This document shows positions 27,793-39,153 of a stretch of 60,000 bases of DNA, in pieces (position 1 is the stretch's first letter; every line of letters begins with the position of its first letter). A program made the position numbers and the translations under genes. Source of the DNA: Adiantum capillus-veneris (lineage: Eukaryota; Streptophyta; Polypodiopsida; Polypodiales; Pteridaceae); assembly GCA_014529385.2 (NCBI GenBank), contig CM043967.1, positions 689,001 to 749,000 of the forward strand, in the 5' to 3' direction. The notes below the pieces were generated by a model. That model worked only from the letters and a program-made list of their open reading frames with translations, had not been told where the DNA came from and searched no databases.

Positions 27793-29390
27793 CCTGATGA
27801 AATTTATATGAGAAGTGCTACTGGTGCCTGCCCTGAGCCCCCCTGAGTCCCTTTTAAGCCCTATTTCAACAAAAAAGTTAAATAGATAGACAGAAACTCC
27901 CTGTTTGGCTTTCAGAGCCTCTGAGCGGTTTTTTGACTCTTGGAGTGCTTTTCGGCGATGAAATTTCTTGATGTTAGTCTCCATAGCTTCACGGTTCCTT
28001 GGGGATCCTTGCCATATGGTTTTTGTTGACTTTGGCTTCTACGGAGCTCTGTTTGGCAATTTGTCGCTCTAGAAGCGCCCGTGGTCGCGTTTACATGTCG
28101 TCAATGACTTGTGGTGGTCTACCCTCATAGGACTTGGTTGTTGATGGTCTAGGAAAGCCGCTCGTGAAGTTTGGTGGAAAACGGACATCCAATTTGGCCG
28201 TGAGAGCTAGTTGACGCTTTGTGTGTCTGATGTCGTTTCTGAAGCTTAATGCCACTTCAAGTTGCCTTATGGCCATGTGGGCTATATAGGCTTGAAGAGC
28301 ATGTCGAGATGCTCCTACCCATGAGTTTTGGTAGCATTTGGGCGCCTTTCCACCGATTTACCATTTGGTGGCCTCTTGCAGGGCTCTAGCTGTTAGGGTT
28401 TTTCCCAATGGTTTTTCGCCACCTTTGTGCATTCAAAAGTGGTCTCCTATGCTAGGTTAAGCCTTCGATGAAGCCTTATTGCTTTTGGGTTAGCCGTTAG
28501 GTGGCCACTTCTACCTGTAGGTCTCTACTACTCACTTCCCGTGTGTACTCCACGCTAGTTTTCGCGACAAAACATCAAACATACGCGAAAAGCTCAAGGT
28601 GGTGAGCCTACCTCTCATGTCTGAGCCTGTCGGGTGGTCGTGCGCGTCGTAAAAACCACTGGAAGTCCGGTTTTCTCTAGATGGCAAGAGCTCTCTCTCA
28701 AGAAGGCAATAGTAGAAATGAGCTTTAAATGAAGTGAAAAAATCTTATAATGGAGGTCCCCGAACCACTTCCCATGAAACTTGACATGTGCTCCCAACTT
28801 CTTGTGAGATGCGGTTTAGGCTCGAAAATTTCTTGATTTGGACTCCATTTGCCCAGTTTTCGAGAAATTTGACGTTTCGGTCAAAATCTGGTCAAAACAC
28901 GCTTTCCGCTCCATTCACATAATTGCACCCCCATTGTATCATAGGTTTTCCTCTAGTCACTGATTATCCCCATATTTTTTATTTTCATTACGACCGTATT
29001 TCACCTGCTTTTTGTATTTTTGAAGTTTTTCTGCTGATAATTAGTAAAATTAAAAATAAAATAGCAAATTAAACCCAAAAAATCTCCAAAAATCATAATA
29101 ACTCAAAAACATCACCGCAAAACACTATATACACTCACATGAATTTTTTATAACCGGATTTCTCCGTTCTATCAATATTTTGTCCGAAAAATGGTTATTT
29201 TTACCTATATACACACACCTAGGGGCTTGATTTGGCGTTTGGCTCCATATACTTGTAGATTCATGCTGTATAAGGGCATATGTAGTTAGATTAGTCCAAA
29301 AAAATTTGCAATCAAACGACAACCCTCTAAAATAGTCAAAAAACATGCCCTTTTTGCTCCTTTTACCATTGGGTCCGCATTTGAGAATGC
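27793..29390. other. Unassigned stretch between element 2 leader and gypsy polypurine tract
   Basis: No homologous frame is recognised. On the minus strand, sequence after the gypsy polypurine tract should be a 3' LTR, so part of this stretch (from about 29390 downward) is probably that LTR, with a TATATAGG near 29200. I cannot place its end. Short minus-strand frames (for example 28276-28091) have no recognised relatives. It may join a gypsy LTR to the element 2 leader. Confidence 0.4.
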
Positions 29391-29404
29391 CTCCCCCCCT
29401 CCTA
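29391..29404 (-). other. Polypurine tract of the gypsy element
   Basis: On the minus strand it reads TAGGAGGGGGGGAG, the same 14 bases as in the two coiled-coil elements. The base after it is G (AGGC), not the TG of a classical LTR start, so the LTR border may be damaged. Confidence 0.6.
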
Positions 29405-29891
29405 GACGGAGTCCTCCCGGACAATAAGGTATCACCTTGGTGTATGTTCCGTGCATGGGTTAAAAATTGTGCTAATGCTCGGCAGTGTAATGTGGCCCTA
29501 TATGATGCATACTCAGTCAATGCATGGAAAAATCAATGTTGTGCAAGAGGAGGGAATAAGCAAGATGCTTATTGGCATTCGACATCAAGGTTTCCTGTTT
29601 TTGTTGATTTGATTGGCGGATTTTCTTTGCAAGTAAAATTTGTAACTCTACAATCATCTTTCTTGCAAAAGTCGCTTGGTTTGCCACTACTATTGATATG
29701 GCCATGGTTGTCTCCTTCGAGAGAATTGTCGTGGCGGAATTAGCCATAGACTTTGTCTCTTTTGCTTTCCATTTGTAGCTTTGTTGTGGAGGTTTTTGGA
29801 GGTTTATGGCCATGTTCGTGGTCGTCATTGTTGTGTTGTTGATCTGCATCCACATAGATCAGTTTTCCGGTTTCATATGTAGTGTATGTCT

Positions 29892-30671
29892 TCATGCCGA
29901 TGTTGCTTGTACTGAAGGGAGTTCCTGTTGCTTTGGTTTCGGGATCCAAATGCGAGTCGCTTTTAAGTTGTTACTGAGCATTCTCTTTGGGATCCATATC
30001 TTTTTTATTCCCTTGGTTTTTGGTGGATCTTTGTGCTTCTGTTGACTTGTTCTGTTGTATTGTGGTTTGTCTGCCATGTCACCTCTATCCTTTTGCACCC
30101 ATACTTGTTTTTTGCATTTTTCTAACCTTGATCTTTTCACTGTGGTTTGTGTTGTTTTATGTTTGTAGTGAACATTTTTGGTAGTTCCCTGGTTGGTCGC
30201 CATGGGTATTGTGTTGTACTTTAGTGGCACCCATCCTTTTGGTTCTTTATCTAGTGCTTGTGGTGCTACCATCTGGTTCTTCCGGGGTTGCTGAGAAAAT
30301 GCTACCACATGTTGTTCTTGTGCCTGCTGAATTTTGACTGCATCCGAATTCCAATCTATTTGCACATTATACTCTTTTTGCCAAGGTTGTCCCAACAACA
30401 TGGGGTGTAGTGTGCTTTCATCCTCAACCACGTAAAACTTGTGTGGGTAAATATATTGATGTATTTGTACATGCAATGTAGTCCAGCACAATGTTTTTAG
30501 CGAATGTGATATACTACTTTCCAGCACTTGTGGAGTAGGATGTAGTTGATCTTTGGGATTGAGCTGTTTGTATAATTTGTAAGAGATCAGATTTTCTTGA
30601 GCTCCAGAATCAAGCAATGCTGTCGATTCAACTTGATTGCTACCCACTTTGACTGCAATTATGGTCTCCAC
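29892..30671 (-). pseudogene. Retropepsin-like domain downstream of integrase
   Basis: Residues about 1-120 fit an aspartic protease of retroelement type: TALLDSGAQENLIS holds the catalytic D-S-G-A, and MLLGQPWQKEY with IDW fits the conserved ILLG-type second motif. It is in the same frame as the integrase, separated by one TGA near 30706 that a CGA-to-TGA change would create. After the domain a Lys/Gln-rich tail carries repeats of the kind KKIWIPK and TRIWIPK. Normally the protease precedes RT in gypsy pol. Here it lies between integrase and the polypurine tract. It may be a relocated or a second, captured protease. Confidence 0.7.
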
Positions 30672-30710
30672 TGTGTCTTCACCAAAATTCGTTAGTCGAA
30701 TAGCATTTAT

Positions 30711-32366
30711 TCACAACGGTGATTCACATTGTTGTTGTTGTCGTAGAAGCCTTATTTTTGCAATGCGTTCTTTTGCTTCTGTTTGGGCTTCTTCTCGTAC
30801 CCTCTGTTTCTCCTTCATCCGTTGTTTTTCTTGATGGATTTGTTGAAGCATATCCTGTGTCAGTGGTAAATGATACTTTTTTAATCGACACCCACTAATC
30901 CAATTTGGCATTTCTTCTTCTGCTAATGTAGCAAGTTTAACATCTCCACTTTGTGATAAGTCACTAATCACAAAGGGTCTCATCCCTCGCTTTTTAAGTT
31001 TCTTGGCATGTTGCTTCAAGGTATAAACAAGTACATAATCGCCTATTTTGAAATCTTTCGTGCGCGCATGCTTATCAAAAAACTCTTTTTGTCTTCTCTT
31101 TTTAGCATAGATTGAAGCTACAGCTCTGAATCAAAGTTCATCTAGCTTTTCAAGATCATCTATTCTTGAAGAGATCTCATGCCCTGTCCATTCTAAGTGT
31201 TTTGCTACTCATAGAGTCGGAACTAAAAACTCTATGGGTAATATAGCGTTTAGACCAAAAACCATGTTGTATGGTGTCGTTCCGATTGATGTTTTGTAAG
31301 CTACCCTGTATGCCCATAGTGTTGAGTGCAACTGCTGATCCCAGTCTATCCTTGACTCTGATACAATTTTAGTCAGAACAGTGCATAGTGTTTTATTTGT
31401 GGCCTCAACTTGTCCATTTGCCTATGGATGATATGGAGCAGATTTTCTATGTATGACCATGAATTCTTCTAGCAGATATTCAATGACTACATTAAGAAAA
31501 TGTGCTCCTCGATCACTGAAAATTTCTATTGGTAATCCGTATCGTACAAAGACATTCTCATACAAAAATTATGCAGTGGTTCTTGCGTCTTCTTTTTGTG
31601 TTGCCTTGGCTTCCGTCCATTTTGTGAGATAGTCCGTAGCCACGATGATATATTAGGTATGTGTGCGATATGCAGGCGGTGAAATAGGCCCCATAAAATC
31701 AATGCCCCATTTTGCAAATGCCCTTGTTCCCATCATTGGCCGTAGTGGCATCTCATCTCTCTTTATCGGCACTTTGGTGCGCTGACATTCGTCACAATGC
31801 TTTACAAACTCCTCAACATCCATATGCAATGTAGGCCACCATATTCCTGCGGTTAAGACAATTTTTTCCGTCTTATCGCCTGAAAAATGGCCTCCACTTA
31901 TACCTCCATGTGCGTGTTCTAGAATCAACAGGTATTCACTTTCACTTGCACAGATTCTAAGTTGATTGTCCTTTCCTCGCTTATAGAGTTGATTCCCAAT
32001 TAAATTAAAGTCGCGAGCCTCCAGCTCTATAGCCCTTTTCCGTGCTTTTGTTATTTTTTCAGGAAATGTCCTTGTTGTTAAGAAATCAGTGATATATTGA
32101 CTCCATGCAGGTGCAATGTTTACCTGAAACAATGTCGCGTGATCCACCGGTCGTTTGGCACTACATATAGTACAATTGTTAACATAAGCATGTGTGTCAG
32201 CATACATAGTTGGCCAATAAACCCCTAAATGTTTCAGTCTTTGGTGTGTTTTCATTATTGAACAGTGAAATGCACAATCCTGGACATGTGCTTCATCAAG
32301 ATAACACTCGAATTCCTCAGGATTTATACATAATCGTAAAATTTGGTCCGAGCCTAGATAATACAC
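30711..32366 (-). pseudogene. Ty3/gypsy integrase
   Basis: The zinc-binding part is at about 31930-31770 (HAHGGISGGHFS, then CDECQRTK, an H2C2 pattern). The core has all three acidic residues: ATDYLTKW, FSDRGAHF and ANGQVEA. The C-terminal domain includes DYVLVYTLK, a basic stretch and WISGCRLKKYH, then a Gln/Lys-rich end. One frame is kept from 32366 to 30711, interrupted by stops that look like CAA, CAG or CGA turned into TAA, TAG or TGA (for example TAG at 31422-31424 in YHP-stop-ANGQ). A second H2C2-like stretch near 32180 (CTICSAKRP) suggests a duplicated zinc-binding region. Confidence 0.82.
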
Positions 32367-33598
32367 TCGTCCTGCAATCGACTGGAATTTGTTTTCTGTC
32401 GAATTGTTTGTTGTTTGGATCTATCTTCCTTGTTATCAAATCTACCTCCAAAGGAAAGAATGCTAACAATTTCCTGAGACCATTTGGGTATCATTTCAAT
32501 ATTGAAAAGATAAGCATCATGTATATCATCGTCTACTCCTTCAGGAGCTTCCCCGTTTTGCAACCTTGAAAGATGATCCGCCCGCAGATGAGTCTTACCA
32601 TTTTTTACTACCACTGTGAAGTCAAATTCTAGCAATATCATAAACCAGCGTACAATTCTCCCAGTATTGCATGGTTTATTTACTAGATACAAAAGAGCTT
32701 GATGATCTGTGAAGAACACAAATTTGTTTGCGAGCAAATAATGCCGAAATTTCTTTACAGCATAAATCATTCCTAACCCCTCTCTTTTAGTGGTTGTGTA
32801 GTTCTTCTCTGCACTATTTAGCTGTCGGCTCGCATAACAAACTGGGAAATCCATTGTTCCGTCTCCAGGTTGAGCCAGAATACTCCCAATTGCATATGCA
32901 GATGCATCAAAGTGAACATGGAATATCTTTTCCCAATCTAGTGCTTTAAGTACAGGTGCTGATACAAGGTTTTCCTTAAGCTTTTGGAATGAAGTTTCAC
33001 ACTCCTCAGTCCAGTCAAAACTGACTAATAAATGATACAGAGGTTGTGCAATGACTGCATACATATATATGAATCTTCAAAAATATCCGTAGTGTCCCAT
33101 GAAGGATTGTACTTGTTTGGCATTAGTAGACTTGGGCAAGTCTACTATGACTCTGATTTTGTCTAGGTCAGTGGTTATGCCATTTCTTGAGACAATATGT
33201 CTTAAGATGTGGCCTTACCTAACCATAAAAATGCACTTTTCCGGGTTAAGACAGATTCGATATGTTTTTCATTTCTCAAATACCTTTTGTAAATGGTCAA
33301 TATGTTCTTCTCGTAGAAGAGAGTGTACACAGAGATCATCCATATATATTTCTAAGAATATTCTCAGGTATTCCTTGAACGCATGAGTCATTAATCTTTG
33401 GAAGGTAGCTGGGGCATTGGTTAAGCCAAAAGGCATAACTCTGTACGCATATATTCCCCATTATGTGGCAAACGCTATTTTGTGTTGATCCTCTACTGTA
33501 ATTGCCAGTTGGTTATACCCTGAAAACCCATCTAAAAAGGAAAAAGACCGTTTCCCAGCCACCCTCTTAAGTACATGTTCTAAACCTATTGCCACTCC
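32354..33598 (-). pseudogene. Ty3/gypsy reverse transcriptase (C-terminal half) and RNase H
   Basis: From about 33598 the RT reads FSFLDGFSGYNQ, VMPFGLTNAPATFQ and YMDDLCVHS, giving the catalytic Asp residues. Scattered stops (TAA before WGIYAYR; others near 33280, 33215 and 33085) break this half. From 33064 the frame is open for 236 codons: DWTEECETSFQKLK, then HVHFDASAYAIGSILAQ and TDHQALLYLVNK, typical of gypsy RNase H. A frameshift near 32360 separates it from the integrase frame. Confidence 0.85.
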
Positions 33599-33599
33599 C

Positions 33600-33875
33600 A
33601 TGGAAACATGTTTGAAATTGAGTCTTCATGATGTTGGTGATCATACCGATGTCACTCTTTACCAAACTGTTGTTGGTTTCCTTATTTATGTAAGCAACAC
33701 GAGGTCGGATATTGAGTTTGGAATCTCACATGTCAGCAAATTCATGCATAGCCCAAGGTATAAACATTGGCAAGCTGTCAAGAGGATTTTTCGCTACTTG
33801 AGTTGCACTTTACATCTTGGCTTGTTTTATCCCAAGGGGAGACCATTGACTCTCAGTGAAGAGAGTGTGGGTTGA
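33600..33875 (+). pseudogene. Ty1/copia RT C-terminal fragment
   Basis: The frame reads YQTVVGFLIYVSNTRSDIEF, then HVSKFMHSPRYKHWQAVKRI and RYLSCTLHLGL, the well-known end of the copia RT before RNase H. The RNase H part is absent. The fragment abuts the gypsy RT (opposite strand) at 33598-33600, marking a rearrangement. Confidence 0.8.
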
Positions 33876-34894
33876 GATATTTTCAACACATTTATGCCCA
33901 TACGTTGAGAACGCTTTGTGGATGTATGCATTCTTGTGGACTCTCAGGATTCGAGAGTGGCTTCATCACAGGTTATGTGCATTGACTTATGCGATTGAGT
34001 AGATTTCAAAAAGTGTGGTGCACGGATTTGCAGAGAGTTTTGCAAGCATTTTTAGCATGATTGAGAGCTGAATTTTCAGCTGATTTGGATGCTCTTTGAT
34101 ACACATTTGGTACATGCTTGATGCTCGTTTATATTGCCATGTGGATGCACATGATGTGCGCTTTTCGGTGGATGGTATTCTTCGCCTTGCAATGGCATAT
34201 GTGGGCTGATTTTCAGCTATTTTGAGCATCAATTTGTGCCATATTTTGGTTGGTTTGCATCCAATTTTATGCTAGTATGTGCCTTGCTTGTAGAGTGTGG
34301 TTGATGCACTTTGTGTTTTGGATTACAGGATTGTTTTCCAAGTTTAAGGAGTTGAGACTTTGAAGTAGCTCATATATACTTGAGTGCGGATTTTGCGCAT
34401 GATTTGCTCATGGTTTTGAGCATGTTTATGGCATGTATGGTTATTATGGTTAGATAGCAAAATACTGTCGAAACTCTGTCGGATTTTTCTTGCGAGTTTA
34501 TTTTTTTATGCGCATGGTTTGCAATCGTGTTTTGATTGCATTTGGCACTGAGTGGTTGCTTTGCCATAGTGTTTTGGCATCGCATTGTGAGAGTGTTTGC
34601 TCACCGGATTATGTCATTAGACATACATGTGGTAATCTCTTCAGGAGGGCGATTATTGATGATAGTTTTATCGATTACCACATAGTGCTCTTAGATTAGA
34701 GCAGGTGTTTTGGCATCATTTGAGCGGTTTTGCTCACTTTTTCGTCACATTGATCGCCATATTTGCTAATACTTCTCTTAGACAGCTTATGCCAGCTTAT
34801 GTTGTATTTTGACACTACTTGGTGTATGAGTTAGCTAGGCTTTGGCTATTGTCAGTTGATTGATTTGTGCTTGGTCTTGTCACAGGTTATCGCC
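33876..34894 (+). other. AT-rich stretch before copia gag, possible LTR or leader remnant
   Basis: No coding signal is seen. The short phrase TCACAGGTTAT occurs near 33968 and again at 34880-34890, just before the gag start. A 9-bp inverted repeat (GTGGTAATC 34629-34637, GATTACCAC 34673-34681) is present. It may hold a decayed LTR, but I cannot find its limits. Confidence 0.3.
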
Positions 34895-36136
34895 ATGGAT
34901 TTGGCATGTACATCATTGTCAGGGTTTGTGCTTTTCCATACAAAATTTGATGGTTCAAACTTTGAGCATTGGAAAGCAGGTATGCATGATGCATTGAATC
35001 AGTTGGGCCAAGTTTTGCCACTATAGGGCATGGATGCTAGGCCAGAGTCTATGATTGACGATGAGTGGGAGGACTTGGACGAGCTTGCACGTTCGACGAT
35101 CATGTTACACCTTGGTGAGTCTGTCTATCGCATTGGTTTGGATGCATGCACAACTAAAGAGTTATGGCAAAGATTGTGCAATGCTTTTGGCACAAATGAT
35201 TCTAGAGAGATGCCTACATTCCAAGGACGATCTTGCAGACATAGAGATGTTGTGTGTTGGCATTGTGGTTATACAGGGCATGTACGTAGGCGTTGTTTTC
35301 AGCCGATGAGACAGCACAGGTGACAGCACAAGAGGGATGCTATCACTTTGGATGATGTGGGAGAATATGTAGCGTATGTGGCTTTGCATGACGGAGATGT
35401 CACCTTTGCTTCCATGTTTACTCTTGACTTTCTTATGTCGGTTTTTGACGACACATTACCTTTGCTTTGGATACTAGATGTGAGTGCTAGGTTTCACGTC
35501 ATGTTGAGTCATGAGTGGTTTAGCACATATGTTAGTGGTATGCTTGGACATGTTTGTCTAGCTGATGGTTCAGTGCATGACATAGTTGGTGTAGGAGATG
35601 TCAGACTATCGTTGCCGAGTGGTGCATCATACATGTTGCGAAATGTATGTCATGTGCCAGGTTTGACACAGAGCTTGATCTCTATGAGTCACTTACGAGA
35701 CAGCGGATGCCAGATAGTGATGGATGAGCACAGTTTCAGATTGCATCGTGGAGAACTAGTCATAGCTATAGGTGCTAGTGTTGGCATGATTCATGCGATG
35801 CGAGTACGTCATGTTCGATACGGCATAGTTTTCGTGAGTACGCAACCATGGAGAGAGATGAGGCATGTCTCCTTTGTGTATAGGTTGCATGATGCTCCAG
35901 TTTGTGAGCATGTTGAGCCATTTGTGGAGCAGGGTATGTCGTTTGTGGATACGATGATGGATATGGATGGCTTGAGTGCTGAGGACTCAGCCATGATTCA
36001 GTCATTCATGGATATGCTTAGGCCAGAGGCTGATGTATGTGAGTTACATCTAGGCATTGCTCTTGCCACACAGGGTTCAGGACAGAAAAATGCTCTTGGC
36101 ACGCATGTGACATGCGACGGACAAACACGAGGATAG
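34895..36136 (+). pseudogene. Ty1/copia gag and protease, internally deleted
   Basis: ATG 34895 opens MDLACTSLSGFVLFHTKFDG, with GSNFEHWKAGM like copia Gag. TAG at 35024 and TGA at 35321 break a frame that is otherwise continuous to 36136. LHLGESVYRIGLDACTTKEL is typical Gag, after which a large part is missing before the zinc knuckle CWHCGYTGHVRRRC (35259-35300; CCHC complete). The protease follows as LLWILDVSARFHVM: the catalytic Asp is kept but the usual D-S-G is now D-V-S. Next come MLRNVCHVPGLTQSLISMSHL, typical of the copia Gag-Pro region, and an abrupt end near GQKNALGTHVTCDG. Confidence 0.8.
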
Positions 36137-36385
36137 ATTCCAAGGATGGATTGTCAAGCACTTGGAGCACTCTGAAGCATTTGGAATCATTATGGGACAT
36201 TTGGAAGCACTTGGATGCACTAATAGGCAATCATGAGCAACTGGAATCATTCATCAATCTCAGTCAAGCACTATATAGCACAATTAAGTACTACTATAAT
36301 GGACTACCATACACATGAAAACAGTTGGAGGCACCTTCAAGCTGTAAATGCATTTTGAAAATATTACAAGCACACAGTAAAGCAC
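36137..36385. other. Short AT-rich stretch, nothing recognised
   Basis: The stretch after the copia remnant shows loose repeats of CACTTGGA/CATTTGGAA near 36155-36215. No frame or motif is supported. Confidence 0.4.
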
Positions 36386-37092
36386 CTAAATAACACTAAA
36401 TAAAGCATTATGACACACTCCCAAGATGTTCGGGCTGATATACATGAGGCAAATCAAGTAAATGTAGTGGATGTAGTACATGCGCTTGCCTATTCTCTTT
36501 TGAACAACATCTTTCTTGTTTAGTGAGATGTAGGTTTCCACCGACCAGAATTGAAACACAATTTCTCTAATTTTGATTGTTAAGAAGCTTCCTCTATGCA
36601 GTTGATGGTGACAATTGTCTAAGGGAATTGCCCCCTCTTCCACATCATGGTGCACCCAAAAATCGGTGGCAATGACATTTCTTCGGTGAATTTCTAAAGC
36701 CTTGGCAACATTTCTACTACTTATTTGATTGTTACCCCCACTTTCTCCATTGAGGCATGCCATGATAGTAGCCTGTTTCAAAAACAGTTCATTATTTGAA
36801 TGAGGTATCTTCTCTCGACTATTTTTTATGTGGGTTGCAACACTGAGAACGTTGGATGAAGGAGGAGTTGCTATAGACTCTTTTTTTGAAGACCATGAAA
36901 AATCCTATTTGTTTGACTATGCCAACACTTAGCAACTGGCCTACATATTTTCTTTGCCTCGTGCTCATCAATGTCACCATCCTAACGTGTTTGGGCCATC
37001 CTCTTCTGAATGCTTCTTTGTTCCCTCTTCTTAGACAACCCAAAAGTTTCGTAGACCCGACAGAAGTTCCTTTGGGGTGTGTTATGTACTAG
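36386..37092 (-). pseudogene. Possible transposase-derived fragment
   Basis: A minus-strand frame (36781-36386, 131 codons) reads SSRNVAKALEIHRRNV, DNCHHQLHRGS, then FWSVETYISLNKKDVVQKRI. The helix-turn-helix-like start and the W-x2-ET-x-IS-x-NKKDV stretch resemble long transposase-like proteins I recall from seed-free plants, but I cannot name the superfamily. Upstream (37092-36819) another frame has RGWPKHVRMVTLMSTRQRKYV. Both are short and broken. Confidence 0.3.
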
Positions 37093-39153
37093 ACAATGGA
37101 GGAAGATAAATGGTGCCATTGTCAACATCGTGTGATTCCATGTGGAACAAGTAATGAGGCTAATGATACAACAAAGAAGACCATCAAAACACAGCCATAG
37201 TACTCATGGAGAGAGAGAGAGAGAGAGAGAGGACACTAAGATCCTACGTTGTTGAGATATTGGAGTGGCCAGACAATGAGAAAGCTAGAAGTGATGAATA
37301 TGGCGTGCCCCGAAGTAGCTGCAGAGGCTATAAGGGAGGAGACGGAGTTCACTGCGAGTCCTAAACCAGAAGACAAGCACATCTAAGGAGCCCGAAAATA
37401 GAGGCAATGGAGAGAGAGAGAGAGAGAGAGTGAGAGAGTGAGAGATGGCACATGAACAGTTCTAGGGAGGGAAGAACCCATTGAGCGAGCATTGCGGAGT
37501 CCAAAAGTAGCAACAACAAGAGAATATTCATTAGAGTTTAATGGTCAAAGTGAGTTTTCTATACGTTTAAAAATTCCAAGTCTGTTGCCCATCTTATTCC
37601 CTCCCACTTTATACTATACTTTTACTTATAACATTTGAAATCAAACAGCCCACACCCCACTCTCTCTCCTTCCAAATGAGTGTCCAAGACACTCCTTTTT
37701 GGTACCACGTAAGCATGCTTTCACCCACTTGCACAATATTACAAATCTTGTATGCCATTTTCTAAGACATGATTACTTTTACATTTGACACGTATTCACA
37801 AATTATAATAAATTAATGAACTACCAAAAGAATCACCTAAATTGAATTAAAACTAGTGAATTAAAACTAAAAGAACTTAACTTAAACTTTACAACCAATA
37901 CTTATGCTTAGAGAGGGGATGTAAAACAAAATTTCCATTAAGATAAAGCTTAGTGGCCGAGCTTGTACAATAATACATAATGGGAATGAGATGTCCTTAC
38001 AAGTAAAACCCCTCTCTTTTCTAAACCATAAGCTTTGCTATTCACACAAAAGGGATACTATTCATGAAATTTATATCTAAGATTAAGGTACTCGCATGTA
38101 TAATTTGCAAAAAAAAGCCTAGGTTGAGGCAAGGATGTGTCAAGATTGAACTGAGAAGCTATATACACATGTTGTACCTTTGCTAGATTCTTGTCATCTT
38201 GAGTTTTCTTGATATCCATGACTTTTCCCTTCTAGTGATGTGTTTGAGAAGCGTCTCCTTGACACTTTGTGTCACCCACATAAATCATTTGTAGTCACAA
38301 CAACAAGCCAAGAACTGCCATCATCTTGCACAATGCTACAACTTATTGAGTCATAAAACTACCATGTTGATAAGCACATGAAGAAGCACCACATCCTGTG
38401 AAAAAATCAAGATTAGTTCATATACATGGTTATTCTTAGTGCAACATGACCAAAAATGATGAGATGTATACAAAGATACACAATGGCACTGCTACAAATC
38501 TCTACGTACAAGATAAAAACAAAAACTAATATGGTGAGTGAGCAAAGTTACGACAACATTAAAAAAAGAGATGAAGCTCACTATTCTTAGCAACACATAT
38601 GTCGAAAAAATCCTAATGATCTTACCAAACAATTCTCATGTGCTGAATCTCCAAAATAATGTGGATGAGTGAGGGGATACCATTTGGATCGAGATGAGTA
38701 GAATTACCGAGGAAGTTGTTGACGAAGTTGGCCGAGGGGTTGAGGTCACCCCTTTGACACTCATGCAAGGCCATGTTTCTCTTTCTGCAGAGTAAATCAT
38801 TGCTTGACACCTAAGCATTTTCCCATCCTAGTGTGATATGCGTCCGAGAAGAGCATTATAAACAAGGAGTATCTAGGGAGGTGCTCCTACATGATCATGC
38901 ATAGCATGTGGTGGCCATAAAGAAGAGCAGGGTGCAAGGAGAGTGGTCACCAGTAACTACGGGCACAAATACAAGCCAAGAATTCAACGACTTTGTCTTT
39001 TCTTCTGCATGGATAGCTTTGACCAATGGCCAAATGCGGGTGTCTTAACAAAAGCATCCTTTTTCCACCCTAGCAAGTCATACACAAATATTCCTACACC
39101 ACAAAGTTCATGAGTGAGATGGGCACCACCCTCTTGTTTCTAGGATGGAATCT
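37093..39153. other. AT-rich intergenic stretch with (GA)n runs
   Basis: It holds (GA)n runs at 37209-37232 and 37411-37442 and otherwise unremarkable AT-rich sequence. Two short minus-strand frames at 38622-38818 are out of phase with each other and lack recognisable motifs. I see no gene. Confidence 0.5.

Larger units (their letters stand above)
29391..33598 (-). mobile_element. Ty3/gypsy retrotransposon, 5'-truncated
   Basis: On the minus strand the order is RT (33598 down), RNase H, integrase, a retropepsin-like domain, a basic repeat-bearing tail, and a polypurine tract (29404-29391). It is cut inside the RT at about 33598, where a copia fragment in the opposite direction begins, so gag and the start of pol are missing. 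The reading frame is broken mainly by isolated stop codons. The RT-RNase H-integrase order identifies the Ty3/gypsy superfamily. Confidence 0.85.

Noticed and set aside
34629-34681. Hairpin GTGGTAATC/GATTACCAC
   Set aside because: A 9-bp stem with a 35-base loop in AT-rich DNA is not beyond chance, and nothing links it to a function.
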